Part shown: positions 8,506-17,119 of the stretch, in pieces | Layout of the letters: every line of letters begins with the position of its first letter | Numbering within the stretch: the stretch's first letter is position 1 | Assembly (NCBI GenBank): GCA_025455485.1 | Contig: JALOMJ010000012.1 | Span: 1 to 49,842 of the forward strand | Source: Bacteroidia bacterium | GTDB lineage: Bacteria > Bacteroidota > Bacteroidia > B-17B0 > Aurantibacillaceae | Length of the DNA: 49,842 nt | Direction: 5' to 3' | The notes under the pieces: generated by a model | What the model saw: only the letters and a program-made list of their open reading frames with translations | Told to the model about the DNA's origin: nothing | Databases searched by the model: none | Translations under genes and position numbers: made by a program

Positions 8506-10117
8506 TATGCGTGAAATGGTATCGAACAGCGATGTGTATTTTGGAGACCAACCCATGCTCTCAGCTCCGGATTACATTGGCGCCATTGTGATTTTTCTGG
8601 CTGTTTTAGGCATGTTTATCATCAAAAATCCCCTCAAATGGCCCTTGTTTGCAGTGTGTTTGCTTACCATTGCTCTGGGTTGGGGTCACAATTTTATGGG
8701 GTTAACCTCATTTTTTATGGATTACGTTCCCGGATACAACAAATTCAGGGCCGTGAGCATGATCATGATTGTGCCTGAACTTATTTTACCCTTGTTGGCC
8801 ATCATGGGATTACAGGAGTTGGTGAAGCTCAAATCCTGGGACGAAAAAATTAAAGTGTTTAAAAAAGACATTTCGGCCAAGCGCCTTGTTCTTATTAGCA
8901 GCGCAGTGGTGGGAGGATTTTGTTTAATTTCTTATCTGCTTCCTGATGTAGTAAATACCTTCCATTCCCGTTTTGAAGAAGAAGAAATGGTTCAACGCTT
9001 TATAAAGGGTGGATATCCTGAAAATCAAGCCAGACAAGGTGTTGCAGAATTTCTTCCGCAAATTGAATTAGCAAGAAAAGCCATCTTCCGTTCTGATGCT
9101 TTGCGCTCGTTGATTTTTATTCTTTTGGCTTTGGGTACCTTGTATCTGTTTTTTACTAATCGCATTCAACGCAATCTATTATACGCCAGCCTGGGTTTTT
9201 TTATTTTTGTTGATTTGTGGTCGGTAGACAGACGATACCTCAACGACAAGTCTTTCGTAAGCAAAGCCGAAAACCAGGAATACATTTCAGGGAAAACACC
9301 TGCAGATGAAGAAATTCTTAGAGACAAGGACCCGAATTACCGTGTGCTGAATTTAAGCGTCGGGCCATTCGACGATGCCTCCACTTCATTTTACCATAAG
9401 TCAATTGGTGGGTATCATGGCGCAAAACTTCGCCGTTACGTCGATTTAATTGATTTTCATTTACGGCCGGAGATTAACTCCTTCTACAAAAACATAGGCA
9501 AAGCAGCACAAAACGACAGTGCATTAAAAGCCGTGTTCTCAGAACTAAAGGTTATCAATATGCTTAATACCAAGTACTTTATTGTGCCTGCAGGCGAAGA
9601 AGGGCAAACGCTAATTCCATTGAAAAACCCGCAAGCTAACGGAAACGCCTGGTTTGTGAAAAGCTTGAAATTTGTACAAAGTGCCGATAGCGAAATTGTT
9701 GGCATGAAACGCATGGATACCAAAACGGAAGCCATACTGCATCAAAAGTATAGAGAGGCGAATGGATTTAAAGACAACTACACTGCCACTGGCAACATCC
9801 AACTGCTGTCGTATAAACCCAATGAATTGGAATATTCTTCAGAATCGTCTGAAAATCAATTCGCGGTATTTTCAGAAATCTATTATGAGAAAGGATGGAA
9901 TGTCTATTTAGATGGAGAATTAAAACCGCATGTTCAGGTAAATTATGTTTTAAGGGGCATGGAAGTGCCTGCTGGTAAACACACGCTTGTATTTCGTTTT
10001 GAACCTAAAACGTATTACAATGGCAATAGTCTTGCCATGGCAGGCTCAATTTTGCTGTTGCTGAGCATTGCCGCAGGATTATTTCTTCACCGGAGGAACA
10101 ACGTTATTGTTAGTTAA
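8489..10117 (+). CDS. YfhO family membrane protein, C-terminal part (frameshifted)
   Basis: A 542-residue frame that continues the YfhO protein: SPDMREMVSNSDVYFGDQP directly follows the family's GGxxAIG region, then come further TM helices (first near SAPDYIGAIVIFLAVLGMFI) and a final beta-rich extracytoplasmic domain with ENQFAVFSEIYYEKGWNVYL, plus a last TM helix (about residues 519-536). It is in the +1 frame relative to the upstream part. The overlap is short: ATG at 8489 lies inside the upstream frame, and a second ATG (8507) lies one base after the upstream TGA, so termination-reinitiation is possible. There is no long homopolymer at the junction. A true mutation, a sequencing error or a split gene cannot be told apart here. 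Confidence 0.8.
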   Translation: MPISPDMREMVSNSDVYFGDQPMLSAPDYIGAIVIFLAVLGMFIIKNPLKWPLFAVCLLTIALGWGHNFMGLTSFFMDYVPGYNKFRAVSMIMIVPELILPLLAIMGLQELVKLKSWDEKIKVFKKDISAKRLVLISSAVVGGFCLISYLLPDVVNTFHSRFEEEEMVQRFIKGGYPENQARQGVAEFLPQIELARKAIFRSDALRSLIFILLALGTLYLFFTNRIQRNLLYASLGFFIFVDLWSVDRRYLNDKSFVSKAENQEYISGKTPADEEILRDKDPNYRVLNLSVGPFDDASTSFYHKSIGGYHGAKLRRYVDLIDFHLRPEINSFYKNIGKAAQNDSALKAVFSELKVINMLNTKYFIVPAGEEGQTLIPLKNPQANGNAWFVKSLKFVQSADSEIVGMKRMDTKTEAILHQKYREANGFKDNYTATGNIQLLSYKPNELEYSSESSENQFAVFSEIYYEKGWNVYLDGELKPHVQVNYVLRGMEVPAGKHTLVFRFEPKTYYNGNSLAMAGSILLLLSIAAGLFLHRRNNVIVS

Positions 10118-10226
10118 TTGGCAGTAAATTGAAAGAAATGTTACCAAAATACTGTCACAAAGACCCTAATTTTGTTTGGAATACTTTTTGAATACACCTA
10201 TACATTAATCATTAAAACGAAAAACA

Positions 10227-10544
10227 ATGGCATTAGAAATCACAGATGCAAATTTTGAAGAATTGGTATTAAAAAGCGATAAACCTGTTTTGGTTGACTT
10301 TTGGGCAGAATGGTGCGGTCCCTGCCGCATGGTTGGTCCTGTTGTTGAAGAACTCTCCAAAGAATACGATGGAAAAGCAGTTGTGGGTAAAGTGAATGTG
10401 GATTTAAATTCCAACATCAGCGCATCTTACGGCATACGTAATATCCCCACATTGTTGTATTTTAAAAACGGACAGGTTGTTGATAAACAAGTAGGGGTTG
10501 TGCCAAAAGCCACACTTGCCGCAAAATTAGACGCCCAGATCTAA
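10227..10544 (+). CDS. trxA: Thioredoxin
   Basis: A 105-residue thioredoxin with the redox motif WCGPC (Cys30 and Cys33) after VLVDFWAEW and the cis-proline segment [12 protein letters not shown]. It has no signal peptide, so it should be the cytoplasmic disulfide reductant that serves ribonucleotide reductase, MsrA-type enzymes and others. It is flanked by its own intergenic regions, with a clear terminator at 10567-10598, so it is probably transcribed alone. TAATTTTG at 10167-10174 is a possible -7 element far upstream. Confidence 0.95.
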   Translation: MALEITDANFEELVLKSDKPVLVDFWAEWCGPCRMVGPVVEELSKEYDGKAVVGKVNVDLNSNISASYGIRNIPTLLYFKNGQVVDKQVGVVPKATLAAKLDAQI

Positions 10545-10566
10545 AACCTTTCCTTTTTATTCAATT

Positions 10567-10598
10567 AAAATCCTGCATACCCTGCGGGATTTTTTTTT
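10567..10598 (+). terminator. Rho-independent terminator after trxA
   Basis: An 11-bp stem (AAAATCCTGCA with TGCGGGATTTT, one T-G wobble) closes a TACCC loop and runs into a nine-base T tract. It lies 22 bases after the trxA stop codon. Confidence 0.85.
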
Positions 10599-10676
10599 AA
10601 CAGGTTAAGGCAATGGTAACTGAAAATCACGGTTTCTGACAGTAGACCGGAAACTCGCTTAAACATTCAAAATAAT

Positions 10677-10707
10677 TTTTACTATTTGGGGCTATCGCTT
10701 ATATTTG
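10677..10707 (+). promoter_or_regulatory. Bacteroidota-type promoter of the E1 gene
   Basis: TTTT (10677-10680) is followed after 19 bases by TATATTTG (10700-10707), one mismatch from TTTG-N19-TAnnTTTG. The ATG at 10726 lies 18 bases further on. Confidence 0.5.
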
Positions 10708-10725
10708 TTGTATTCAGTGTAAATT

Positions 10726-13134
10726 ATGGGAAATCAGGGGAGTGAAGCCAAAACAAGTAAATTGAGCTTTGAGGAGTTCAAAAGCGCAGTGCTTAACGAC
10801 TACCGTTTGGTGAATGAAAGTCGCCAGGCCAGTTTACTAGGCCGAAAAGAAGTGCTGACAGGAAAGGCTAAATTTGGCATTTTTGGGGATGGAAAGGAAG
10901 TAGCACAAGTAGCGCTCAGCAAAGTGTTCAAAAATGGTGATTTCCGCAGCGGGTATTACCGCGACCAAACCTTTATGATGGCCATTGGTGCCATTACGCT
11001 ACAACAATGGTTTGCCGGATTGTATGGGGATACCGACCTGGAATTGGAACCAATGAGTGGGGGGCGTCAAATGGGTGGGCATTTTGCCACACACAGTTTG
11101 GATGAACATGGTGCGTTTAAAAAGCTGGTGAACCAAAAGAATTCAAGCAGCGACATTTCCCCAACAGCAGGCCAAATGCCACGTTTGTTGGGTTTGGCCT
11201 ATGCTTCCCATTTTTACAGGATTAACAGTGATTTGCAGCAGCCGCCTTTTACCAATTTCAGCCATCAGGGTAACGAGGTGGCGTTTGGCACCATTGGCGA
11301 TGCATCCACCAGCGAGGGTTTATTTTGGGAGAGCATTAACGCAGCAGGGGTGCTTCAGGTACCCATGTTGGTGAGTGTTTGGGATGACGGGCACGGTATT
11401 TCCGTTCCAAAGAAGTACCAAACCACCAAAGAAAGTATTTCAGATGTTTTAAAAGGCTTTCAAAGGGACAAAGAAGGCAAAGGCTTTGAGATTTTTAAAA
11501 CCAAAGGCTGGGATTATGCACATTTGTGTGAAACCTATGAAAAGGCAGCAAAAATTTGCCGCGATGAACATGTGCCGGTATTGGTTCATGTAGAAGAAGT
11601 TACTCAACCTCAGGGTCACAGCACCAGCGGTTCGCACGAGCGCTACAAAAGTAAAGAGCGCTTGCAGTGGGAAATTGATTTTGACTGTGTGAAAAAAATG
11701 AGAGAGTGGATTCTCACCAATGCCTTAGCCAATGAGGGCGAATTGCAAGCCATTGAAGAAGCCGCGAAAGAAGCCGTGAAAGAAGCAAAAATTCAGGCTT
11801 GGGAGACGTACCTCCATCCAATAAAACAGGAAATTGCAACCGTTACTGCTTTGTTTGAAAACATAGGCGGTGATGAGGTGCTTGCAAAAGCAAAAGAACT
11901 TCAAAGCATTAAAGAACCCCTGAGAAGAGACATTCATGTTGCGGTGAAACATGTACTTCGCCACACCTACCATAACCAAACAGAACCACGACAAGAACTG
12001 CTGAACTGGTTAAAGCAGGAGAAAGAAATTAACCGTGAGCGCTACGGCTCTCACTTGTATTCGCAATCACAAAACCGACTTGCTCTGGTAACTGCGCATG
12101 AGATTGATTATTCAGAAGATAAACTGGTGGATGGACGCGAAATCATTCGCGATAATTTTGATGCGGTTCTGAAAAAATATCCCAACGTGATGATTTTTGG
12201 GGAAGACTCGGGTAAGATTGGAGGGGTAAATCAGGGATTGGAAGGTCTTCAGGCCAAATACGGCGAACACCGTGTGTTTGACACCGGCATTCGCGAAGCC
12301 ACCATCATGGGGCAAGCCATAGGTTTAGCCATGCGGGGTTTGCGCCCAATAGCCGAAATTCAGTACCTCGATTATTTATTATACGCCCTGCAATTGATGA
12401 GCGATGATTTGGCCACCGTGCAATGGAGAAGCAAGGGCAGGCAAAAAGCTCCTGTTATTATCCGCACCCGGGGTCACCGACTGGAAGGGGTTTGGCACAG
12501 TGGCTCTCCAATGGGCATGATTGTGCATGCGTGTCGGGGAATAAACGTTTGTGTACCGCGCAACATGACGGTAGCCTCCGGCTTTTATAACACCCTTTTG
12601 GAGGCCGATGAGCCTGCCCTGGTTATTGAGCCCTTGAATGCTTACAGACTAAAGGAACGTAAACCTTCCAATTTTGGCAACTATAAAATTATGCTTGGTG
12701 TGCCTGAAATTCTTAACCATGGCACACAGGTAACTTTGGTAACTTATGGCAGCAGCGTTCGAATAGCGCAAGACGCCATCAAACAACTGGAAATTTGCGG
12801 CATCAGTGTGGAGCTTATAGACCTTCAAACCCTTTTACCTTTTGATACCGGACACTCCATTGTTGAGTCGGTGAAAAAAACCTCTCGTTTAGTGGTGCTG
12901 GATGAAGACGTACCCGGAGGCGCCAGCGCTTATATCCTCCAAAAAATACTGGAAGAGCAAGGGGCATACCGTTTTCTTGATTCTGCACCCCTTACCATCA
13001 GTGCCCGTGAACACCGGCCTGCATACGGCAGCGATGGCGATTATTTCAGCAAACCAAGTGCAGATGAAGTGTTTGAAAAGGTGTATCACATGATGCATGA
13101 ATCGAATCCTGAACTATACCCCGATATGTACTGA
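10726..13134 (+). CDS. Fused alpha/beta 2-oxo acid dehydrogenase E1 (branched-chain type)
   Basis: An 802-residue thiamine diphosphate enzyme with the E1 alpha and beta subunits in one chain, an arrangement known in Bacteroidota. The alpha half (about 1-390) has RDQTFMMAIG and the TPP/Mg motif region GTIGDASTSEGLFWESINAAG, with WDDGHGIS where others have NNxYAIS. The beta half (about 450-802) has FGEDSGKIGGVNQGL, then FDTGIREATIMGQAIGLAM and a C-terminal transketolase domain with LDEDVPGGASAYI. It decarboxylates branched-chain 2-oxo acids (or another 2-oxo acid) and transfers the acyl group to the lipoyl E2. The E2 at 47529-48878 is the likely partner; E3 is not in this window. Substrate is inferred from family resemblance. 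Confidence 0.88.
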   Translation: MGNQGSEAKTSKLSFEEFKSAVLNDYRLVNESRQASLLGRKEVLTGKAKFGIFGDGKEVAQVALSKVFKNGDFRSGYYRDQTFMMAIGAITLQQWFAGLYGDTDLELEPMSGGRQMGGHFATHSLDEHGAFKKLVNQKNSSSDISPTAGQMPRLLGLAYASHFYRINSDLQQPPFTNFSHQGNEVAFGTIGDASTSEGLFWESINAAGVLQVPMLVSVWDDGHGISVPKKYQTTKESISDVLKGFQRDKEGKGFEIFKTKGWDYAHLCETYEKAAKICRDEHVPVLVHVEEVTQPQGHSTSGSHERYKSKERLQWEIDFDCVKKMREWILTNALANEGELQAIEEAAKEAVKEAKIQAWETYLHPIKQEIATVTALFENIGGDEVLAKAKELQSIKEPLRRDIHVAVKHVLRHTYHNQTEPRQELLNWLKQEKEINRERYGSHLYSQSQNRLALVTAHEIDYSEDKLVDGREIIRDNFDAVLKKYPNVMIFGEDSGKIGGVNQGLEGLQAKYGEHRVFDTGIREATIMGQAIGLAMRGLRPIAEIQYLDYLLYALQLMSDDLATVQWRSKGRQKAPVIIRTRGHRLEGVWHSGSPMGMIVHACRGINVCVPRNMTVASGFYNTLLEADEPALVIEPLNAYRLKERKPSNFGNYKIMLGVPEILNHGTQVTLVTYGSSVRIAQDAIKQLEICGISVELIDLQTLLPFDTGHSIVESVKKTSRLVVLDEDVPGGASAYILQKILEEQGAYRFLDSAPLTISAREHRPAYGSDGDYFSKPSADEVFEKVYHMMHESNPELYPDMY

Positions 13135-13179
13135 AAATTATTAAATTTGACCCTTTATAATTAGTCCCCGCTTTCAAAA

Positions 13180-13776
13180 ATGAAGATGATAATAAATAGA
13201 TTCAGTTTTAAATTTGTTCTCCTGCTTATGGTGGTTCTGGTTAAAGGATCACTTTCAGCTCAATCAACCGAAACAAAAGCCCAGGAAGACGAAGATGCGC
13301 CAAAGAAAAAAGTGGAGACAAAAATGACGGAAGTGGTTGTTACCGACTCTTTACCTGCCAGCGAACTTTTAACCCGAGCCATTGCCTGGGTAAAAGAAGA
13401 AAACGTTAAATTCCAGAAAAAAGGGGGTACCTCCAGCGGCAGTAAAGCAGAGTGCATGGCCAGTTTTGTTACCAAACCCAAAGAACTCAATCCACAGGTA
13501 GATTACACCGGAAAAATTCTGATGAAAGTTGTCATTGAAGTAAAGGACTCAAAATACCGTTATACCGTTTCTGAAATTAAACACGTAAGCAAAAGCGGAA
13601 AAGTGAATGGTGGCAGTATTGATAATGTAGTACCGGAATGTGGCAGTATGGTGATGAAAGACATTACCTGGAAAAAACTAAAAGGCGAAGCACTCCGAAA
13701 TGCGGCGTTAGTTGTGGCCGATCTCAAAGAAGGCATGAATAAGGTGTCTACTGAGGTGAAAACCGACGAGTGGTAG
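13180..13776 (+). CDS. Secreted DUF4468-like protein
   Basis: A 198-residue protein with a signal peptide (about residues 1-27, ending SLSAQ). The mature part starts with an acidic and Lys-rich linker, followed by a domain with SLPASELLTRAIAWVKEENV, a conserved Gly/Ser/Lys turn and the segment GKILMKVVIEVKDSKYRYTV. This resembles the DUF4468 (TBP-like fold) domain of Bacteroidota envelope proteins, whose function is unknown. The assignment is by eye and moderately sure. It starts 45 bases after the E1 gene, but its role does not obviously relate to it. Confidence 0.65.
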   Translation: MKMIINRFSFKFVLLLMVVLVKGSLSAQSTETKAQEDEDAPKKKVETKMTEVVVTDSLPASELLTRAIAWVKEENVKFQKKGGTSSGSKAECMASFVTKPKELNPQVDYTGKILMKVVIEVKDSKYRYTVSEIKHVSKSGKVNGGSIDNVVPECGSMVMKDITWKKLKGEALRNAALVVADLKEGMNKVSTEVKTDEW

Positions 13777-13815
13777 TTTAATTCAGAGCCAAAAGCTTGC
13801 CCTGAGTGCACAGAT

Positions 13816-13869
13816 ATAGCGGAGTCGAGAGGGCAAAAGTATGCCATAAGCGAGGCCGAGGGGCAATAG
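13816..13869. repeat. Two imperfect 24-bp direct repeats between convergent genes
   Basis: ATAGCGGAGTCGAGAGGGCA (start of copy 1, 13816-13839) and ATAAGCGAGGCCGAGGGGCA (start of copy 2, 13846-13869) are similar GC-rich direct repeats six bases apart. TTGCCCT upstream (about 13797-13803) pairs with AGGGCAA in copy 1. The stretch lies between the DUF4468-like gene and convergent rarA, and may act as an RNA-level 3' structure. Confidence 0.4.
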
Positions 13870-13922
13870 CGTTCCCTTCAATTATCAGCTTTTATCGGAG
13901 GGGAGCGCAAGGGTAAAATCTC

Positions 13923-15194
13923 CTAATACTCGTATTTATCTTTCCACAAACGTTTCAGGTAGTTTCTTTGTTCTATTTCGCGACTATTATTACCGGGTTC
14001 GTAAAATTTAGTGCCGCTTAATTCCTCCGGTAAAAATTCAAGCTCAACAAAATTCGATTCAAAACTGTGAGCATATTGATAGTCCTTTCCGTAGTTGAGC
14101 TCTTTCATTAATTCTGTAGGAGCATTGCGCAAATGCAAGGGTACTGATAAATCCCCGGTTTTTTCTACTGTTTCGGTAGCGGTTTCTATACCCATGTAAC
14201 TCGCATTGCTCTTAGGGCTGCAGGCCAAATAACTGGCGCATTGTGCCAGAAGAATCCGACCTTCCGGCATTCCAATTACGTTTACCGATTGAAAACAGGC
14301 TGTGGCCATCAAGAGTGCATTGGGGTTGGCGTTGCCAATGTCTTCACTAGCCAAAACAAGCATTCTTCTTGCGATAAAAAGAGGATCTTCTCCACCTTTT
14401 AACATCCGCGCCAGGTAATACAATGCCGCATTGGGGTCGCTGCCACGCATAGATTTGATAAAGGCCGAAATGATATCGTAATGCTGTTCCCCCGATTTAT
14501 CGTAAACCGCCAGGTTCTGCTGTATGCTATGCTGCACCAGTTCATTGGTAATTTGAACAGCATGGCCTAGCACACTGTTAACAGTAATTTCAAGGGCATT
14601 TAATAATTTTCGCGCATCCCCTCCGCTTATTCTCAGCAAAGCGTCGGTTTCTAAAAGGTCAATGTTTTTTTTACTTAACACCACATCCGTTTTTATGGCG
14701 GTGTTGAGCAGTTCAAGCAAATCTTTTTTTTCAAGTGTTTTTAAAACATATACCTGGCAACGCGAGAGCAAAGCGGGAATTACCTCAAATGAAGGGTTCT
14801 CAGTGGTGGCACCAATCAACGTCACCACGCCTTTTTCAACAGCACCCAAAAGAGAATCTTGTTGGGATTTACTGAAACGGTGAATCTCATCAATAAATAA
14901 AACAGGTTTTATTTGATTGAAAAGATTTTTTGAATCTGCTTTTTCTATCACTTCCCGGATGTCTTTTACTCCGCTGTTAATGGCACTTAGAGAATAAAAC
15001 GGGCGTTTTAATTCGTTGGCAATAATCAAGGCCAGTGAAGTTTTACCTACACCGGGTGGTCCCCAAAATATCAGGGAGGGCAGCAAGTTGTTTTCGATTG
15101 CGCTGCGCAATGCACTGCCCTTTCCAATAATCTGTGTTTGCCCCAAATAGTGTTCAAGTTTTTTAGGTCGAATGCGCTCTGCCAGTGGTTCCAT
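13923..15194 (-). CDS. rarA: Replication-associated recombination protein A (AAA+ ATPase)
   Basis: A 423-residue AAA+ ATPase of the RarA/MgsA/WRNIP1 family. These proteins act at stalled replication forks with SSB and the replisome. The sequence shows [11 protein letters not shown] (9-19), Walker A GPPGVGKT (45-52), Walker [10 protein letters not shown] (99-107; Asp102, Glu103), the sensor 1 segment [10 protein letters not shown], and the C-terminal tetramerisation region with [14 protein letters not shown] and EDIGNANP. The length is normal. It is transcribed toward the secreted DUF4468-like gene and is divergent from the gene at 15273, with no good promoter match seen in the 78-base gap. 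Confidence 0.95.
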   Translation of the reverse strand: MEPLAERIRPKKLEHYLGQTQIIGKGSALRSAIENNLLPSLIFWGPPGVGKTSLALIIANELKRPFYSLSAINSGVKDIREVIEKADSKNLFNQIKPVLFIDEIHRFSKSQQDSLLGAVEKGVVTLIGATTENPSFEVIPALLSRCQVYVLKTLEKKDLLELLNTAIKTDVVLSKKNIDLLETDALLRISGGDARKLLNALEITVNSVLGHAVQITNELVQHSIQQNLAVYDKSGEQHYDIISAFIKSMRGSDPNAALYYLARMLKGGEDPLFIARRMLVLASEDIGNANPNALLMATACFQSVNVIGMPEGRILLAQCASYLACSPKSNASYMGIETATETVEKTGDLSVPLHLRNAPTELMKELNYGKDYQYAHSFESNFVELEFLPEELSGTKFYEPGNNSREIEQRNYLKRLWKDKYEY

Positions 15195-15272
15195 TTTCTA
15201 AGTAATTTTAACGAATGCTTCGCTAATTAATTCCTATTTTTACTCAGTTAAGTTAATTAAAATTCAGTTTTC

Positions 15273-15791
15273 ATGCGCAGAATACATGTAAAATCAGTAT
15301 TGTTTCTTTTTTTGTTTGTTCTAATGGCGTTTAATACGCTTTTATCTCAGGAAATTGACCCTTTAAACAAAAGAAAATTTAATGTGATGCTCGGAGAGGT
15401 AAAAAACGGAGAGCCTGTAAAAAAAGGCGTTGCAGATTTGTTTTATTTTAAAGCCGGCAGATTTTTTAGTGATTATTTGTACGACAAATATCAGTACAAA
15501 TGGATACGTTATCGGATTAATAAGGATTCTATTTTTACCGATTCTACAGATACTGAGGTACGCTATCTGGAAATAGAAGCCAGCATTACTGATGACGCTA
15601 ATCAAACCGCTATTTTAAATTTTGTGATTCAGGAGTGGGATTTAGACGGTACTTTAAAAATAACCAAGAACGACAAAATAAAACGGTATTTTGAAGTGGT
15701 TGGTCGTGAAAAAGGCGGAAAGCCAAGAAAGCCAAAGAAAAAAGCCGTGGAAGTGAACCCCAATAAAGAGGCTGCCGAAAAAAAAGAATAA
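15273..15791 (+). CDS. Secreted hypothetical protein
   Basis: I do not recognise this 172-residue protein. It has a signal peptide (about residues 1-25, LFLFVLMAFNTLLSQ). The middle is a compact mixed domain (LFYFKAGRFFSDYLYDKYQY...WIRYRINKDSIF) and the C-terminal tail is very basic and Lys-rich (GKPRKPKKKAVE). The domain has a lipocalin-like or DUF-type feel with several aromatic beta strands, but nothing catalytic is visible. It ends 10 bases before the msrA gene on the same strand, so they are likely cotranscribed. Confidence 0.75.
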   Translation: MRRIHVKSVLFLFLFVLMAFNTLLSQEIDPLNKRKFNVMLGEVKNGEPVKKGVADLFYFKAGRFFSDYLYDKYQYKWIRYRINKDSIFTDSTDTEVRYLEIEASITDDANQTAILNFVIQEWDLDGTLKITKNDKIKRYFEVVGREKGGKPRKPKKKAVEVNPNKEAAEKKE

Positions 15792-15801
15792 ATCCAGTTA
15801 C

Positions 15802-16491
15802 ATGCTCCGCACAACCCTTCATATCAAATCTGAATTGTTAACGTTTACAGGACTTCTGTTCGCTTCGGTGTGCATGAGTGCCTGTTCTTCTGAACCATCT
15901 TCGCTTAAAATGGAAAAAAATTCAAATGAAACTAAAGTAACAACCATGTCAAATGCAGCTTCGGATACCGTTACGTTTGGCGCCGGATGTTTTTGGTGTG
16001 TAGAAGCTATTTTTCAACGGTTAAAAGGGGTTGAAAGTGTCAAAAGTGGATACAGCGGCGGCACCATTAAAAACCCAAGCTATAAGGAAGTGTGTAACGG
16101 AACCACAGGCCATGCTGAAGTTTGCCAATTGGTGTACAATAAAGCTGTGATTTCCTTTGAAGAATTACTGGAAGTGTTTTGGAAAACACACGATCCAACC
16201 ACCCTAAACCGGCAGGGAAATGATTATGGCACCCAATACCGTTCGGCCATTTTTTACCATAATGAGGAACAAAAAATACTTGCTGAAAAATACAAAGCTA
16301 AACTAAACGACATAAAGGCTTATGAAAACCCTATTGTCACGGAGATAACGGCCTTTTCTAATTTTTACCCGGCTGAAGACTACCACCAAAATTATTTTAA
16401 CGCCAACGGCTCTGAATCCTATTGCAGATTTGTAATTCAGCCCAAAGTTGAAAAGTTTGAAAAAGTGTTTAAGGATAAAGTGAAGCACTAA
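15802..16491 (+). CDS. msrA: Peptide methionine-S-sulfoxide reductase, predicted lipoprotein
   Basis: A 229-residue MsrA. It reduces the S-epimer of methionine sulfoxide in proteins. The active-site motif GCFWC is at residues 62-66 (catalytic Cys63). The family segments SGYSGG, CNGTTGHAEV, FWKTHDPTTLNRQGNDYGTQYRS-like stretch, and YHQNYF are all present. The N-terminus adds a lipoprotein signal ending in CMSAC (Cys28), so the enzyme should be membrane-anchored outside the cytoplasm. An internal Met at 37 or 49 could give a cytoplasmic form, but the lipobox argues for the long start. It ends in a shared terminator with convergent efp. Confidence 0.93.
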   Translation: MLRTTLHIKSELLTFTGLLFASVCMSACSSEPSSLKMEKNSNETKVTTMSNAASDTVTFGAGCFWCVEAIFQRLKGVESVKSGYSGGTIKNPSYKEVCNGTTGHAEVCQLVYNKAVISFEELLEVFWKTHDPTTLNRQGNDYGTQYRSAIFYHNEEQKILAEKYKAKLNDIKAYENPIVTEITAFSNFYPAEDYHQNYFNANGSESYCRFVIQPKVEKFEKVFKDKVKH

Positions 16492-16522
16492 AAAAAAGCG
16501 AGAACATCTTCTCGCTTTTTTT
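16491..16522. terminator. Bidirectional terminator between msrA and efp
   Basis: A perfect 14-bp stem (AAAAAAAGCGAGAA with TTCTCGCTTTTTTT) closes a CATC loop. The A tract begins within the msrA stop codon, and the T tracts on each strand let it serve both msrA and the leftward efp. Confidence 0.9.
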
Positions 16523-16529
16523 ATGGCTA

Positions 16530-17093
16530 TTATTTTTTAATTCTTTCCACGTACTCGCCGGTTCGGGTATCAATTTTAACCCAATCGCCCTCGTTGAAGA
16601 AGAGCGGCACGCGTATTTCAGTGCCTGTATCAATAGTGGCATTTTTAAGTGTGTTGGTGGCTGTATCACCTTTTAAACCCGGCTCGGTATAGGTAATTTG
16701 CGCCTCAATAAAGGTGGGTGCTTCAGCCAATATTGGTTCATCGCTTTCAAAAGTAATTTTTACTTCCATGCCCTCCTTCAAAAAACGCCCGCTATCGCCG
16801 AACATTAAAAGCGGAATGTGTACTTGTTCATAAGTGCTATTGTCCATAACTACGGCAAATTCGCCATCGGTATAGATGTATTGCATCAGTTTGTATTCTA
16901 CTCTTACTATTTCCACCGATTCTCCGCTTCGGAAGCGGTTTTCTGTTTGTTTGCCGGTTTTTAGATTACGCATTTTTGCCTGATAAAAGGCACGCAAATT
17001 ACCCGGGGTGCGGTGCTGGTATTCCATTATTTGAACAAGATCGCCGTTAAAACGAATGATGGATCCCACGTTGATGTCGCCTGTGTCTGCCAT
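16530..17093 (-). CDS. efp: Elongation factor P
   Basis: A 187-residue EF-P with the three beta-barrel domains (KOW-like N domain, OB domains with GDTATNTLKNATIDTG and FFNEGDWVKIDTRTGEYVER). It relieves ribosome stalling at proline runs. The tip loop reads RTPGNLRAF: the residue aligned with the modified Lys34 of E. coli EF-P (PGKGQAF) is Asn32, so this copy does not carry the lysine, although Arg34 is two residues on. It follows accA by 26 bases on the same strand and ends at a bidirectional terminator shared with msrA. Start MADTGDINVG is the usual one. Confidence 0.93.
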   Translation of the reverse strand: MADTGDINVGSIIRFNGDLVQIMEYQHRTPGNLRAFYQAKMRNLKTGKQTENRFRSGESVEIVRVEYKLMQYIYTDGEFAVVMDNSTYEQVHIPLLMFGDSGRFLKEGMEVKITFESDEPILAEAPTFIEAQITYTEPGLKGDTATNTLKNATIDTGTEIRVPLFFNEGDWVKIDTRTGEYVERIKK

Positions 17094-17119
17094 TTTTCTT
17101 TATAATTAGTGTATTAGAT

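Noticed and set aside
8489..8510. Programmed +1 frameshift in the YfhO gene (similar in idea to prfB)
   Set aside because: The site reads AAG TCC TGA, where the Ser tRNA would pair badly after slipping, and there is no upstream stimulator visible. Mutation, error or reinitiation fits better.
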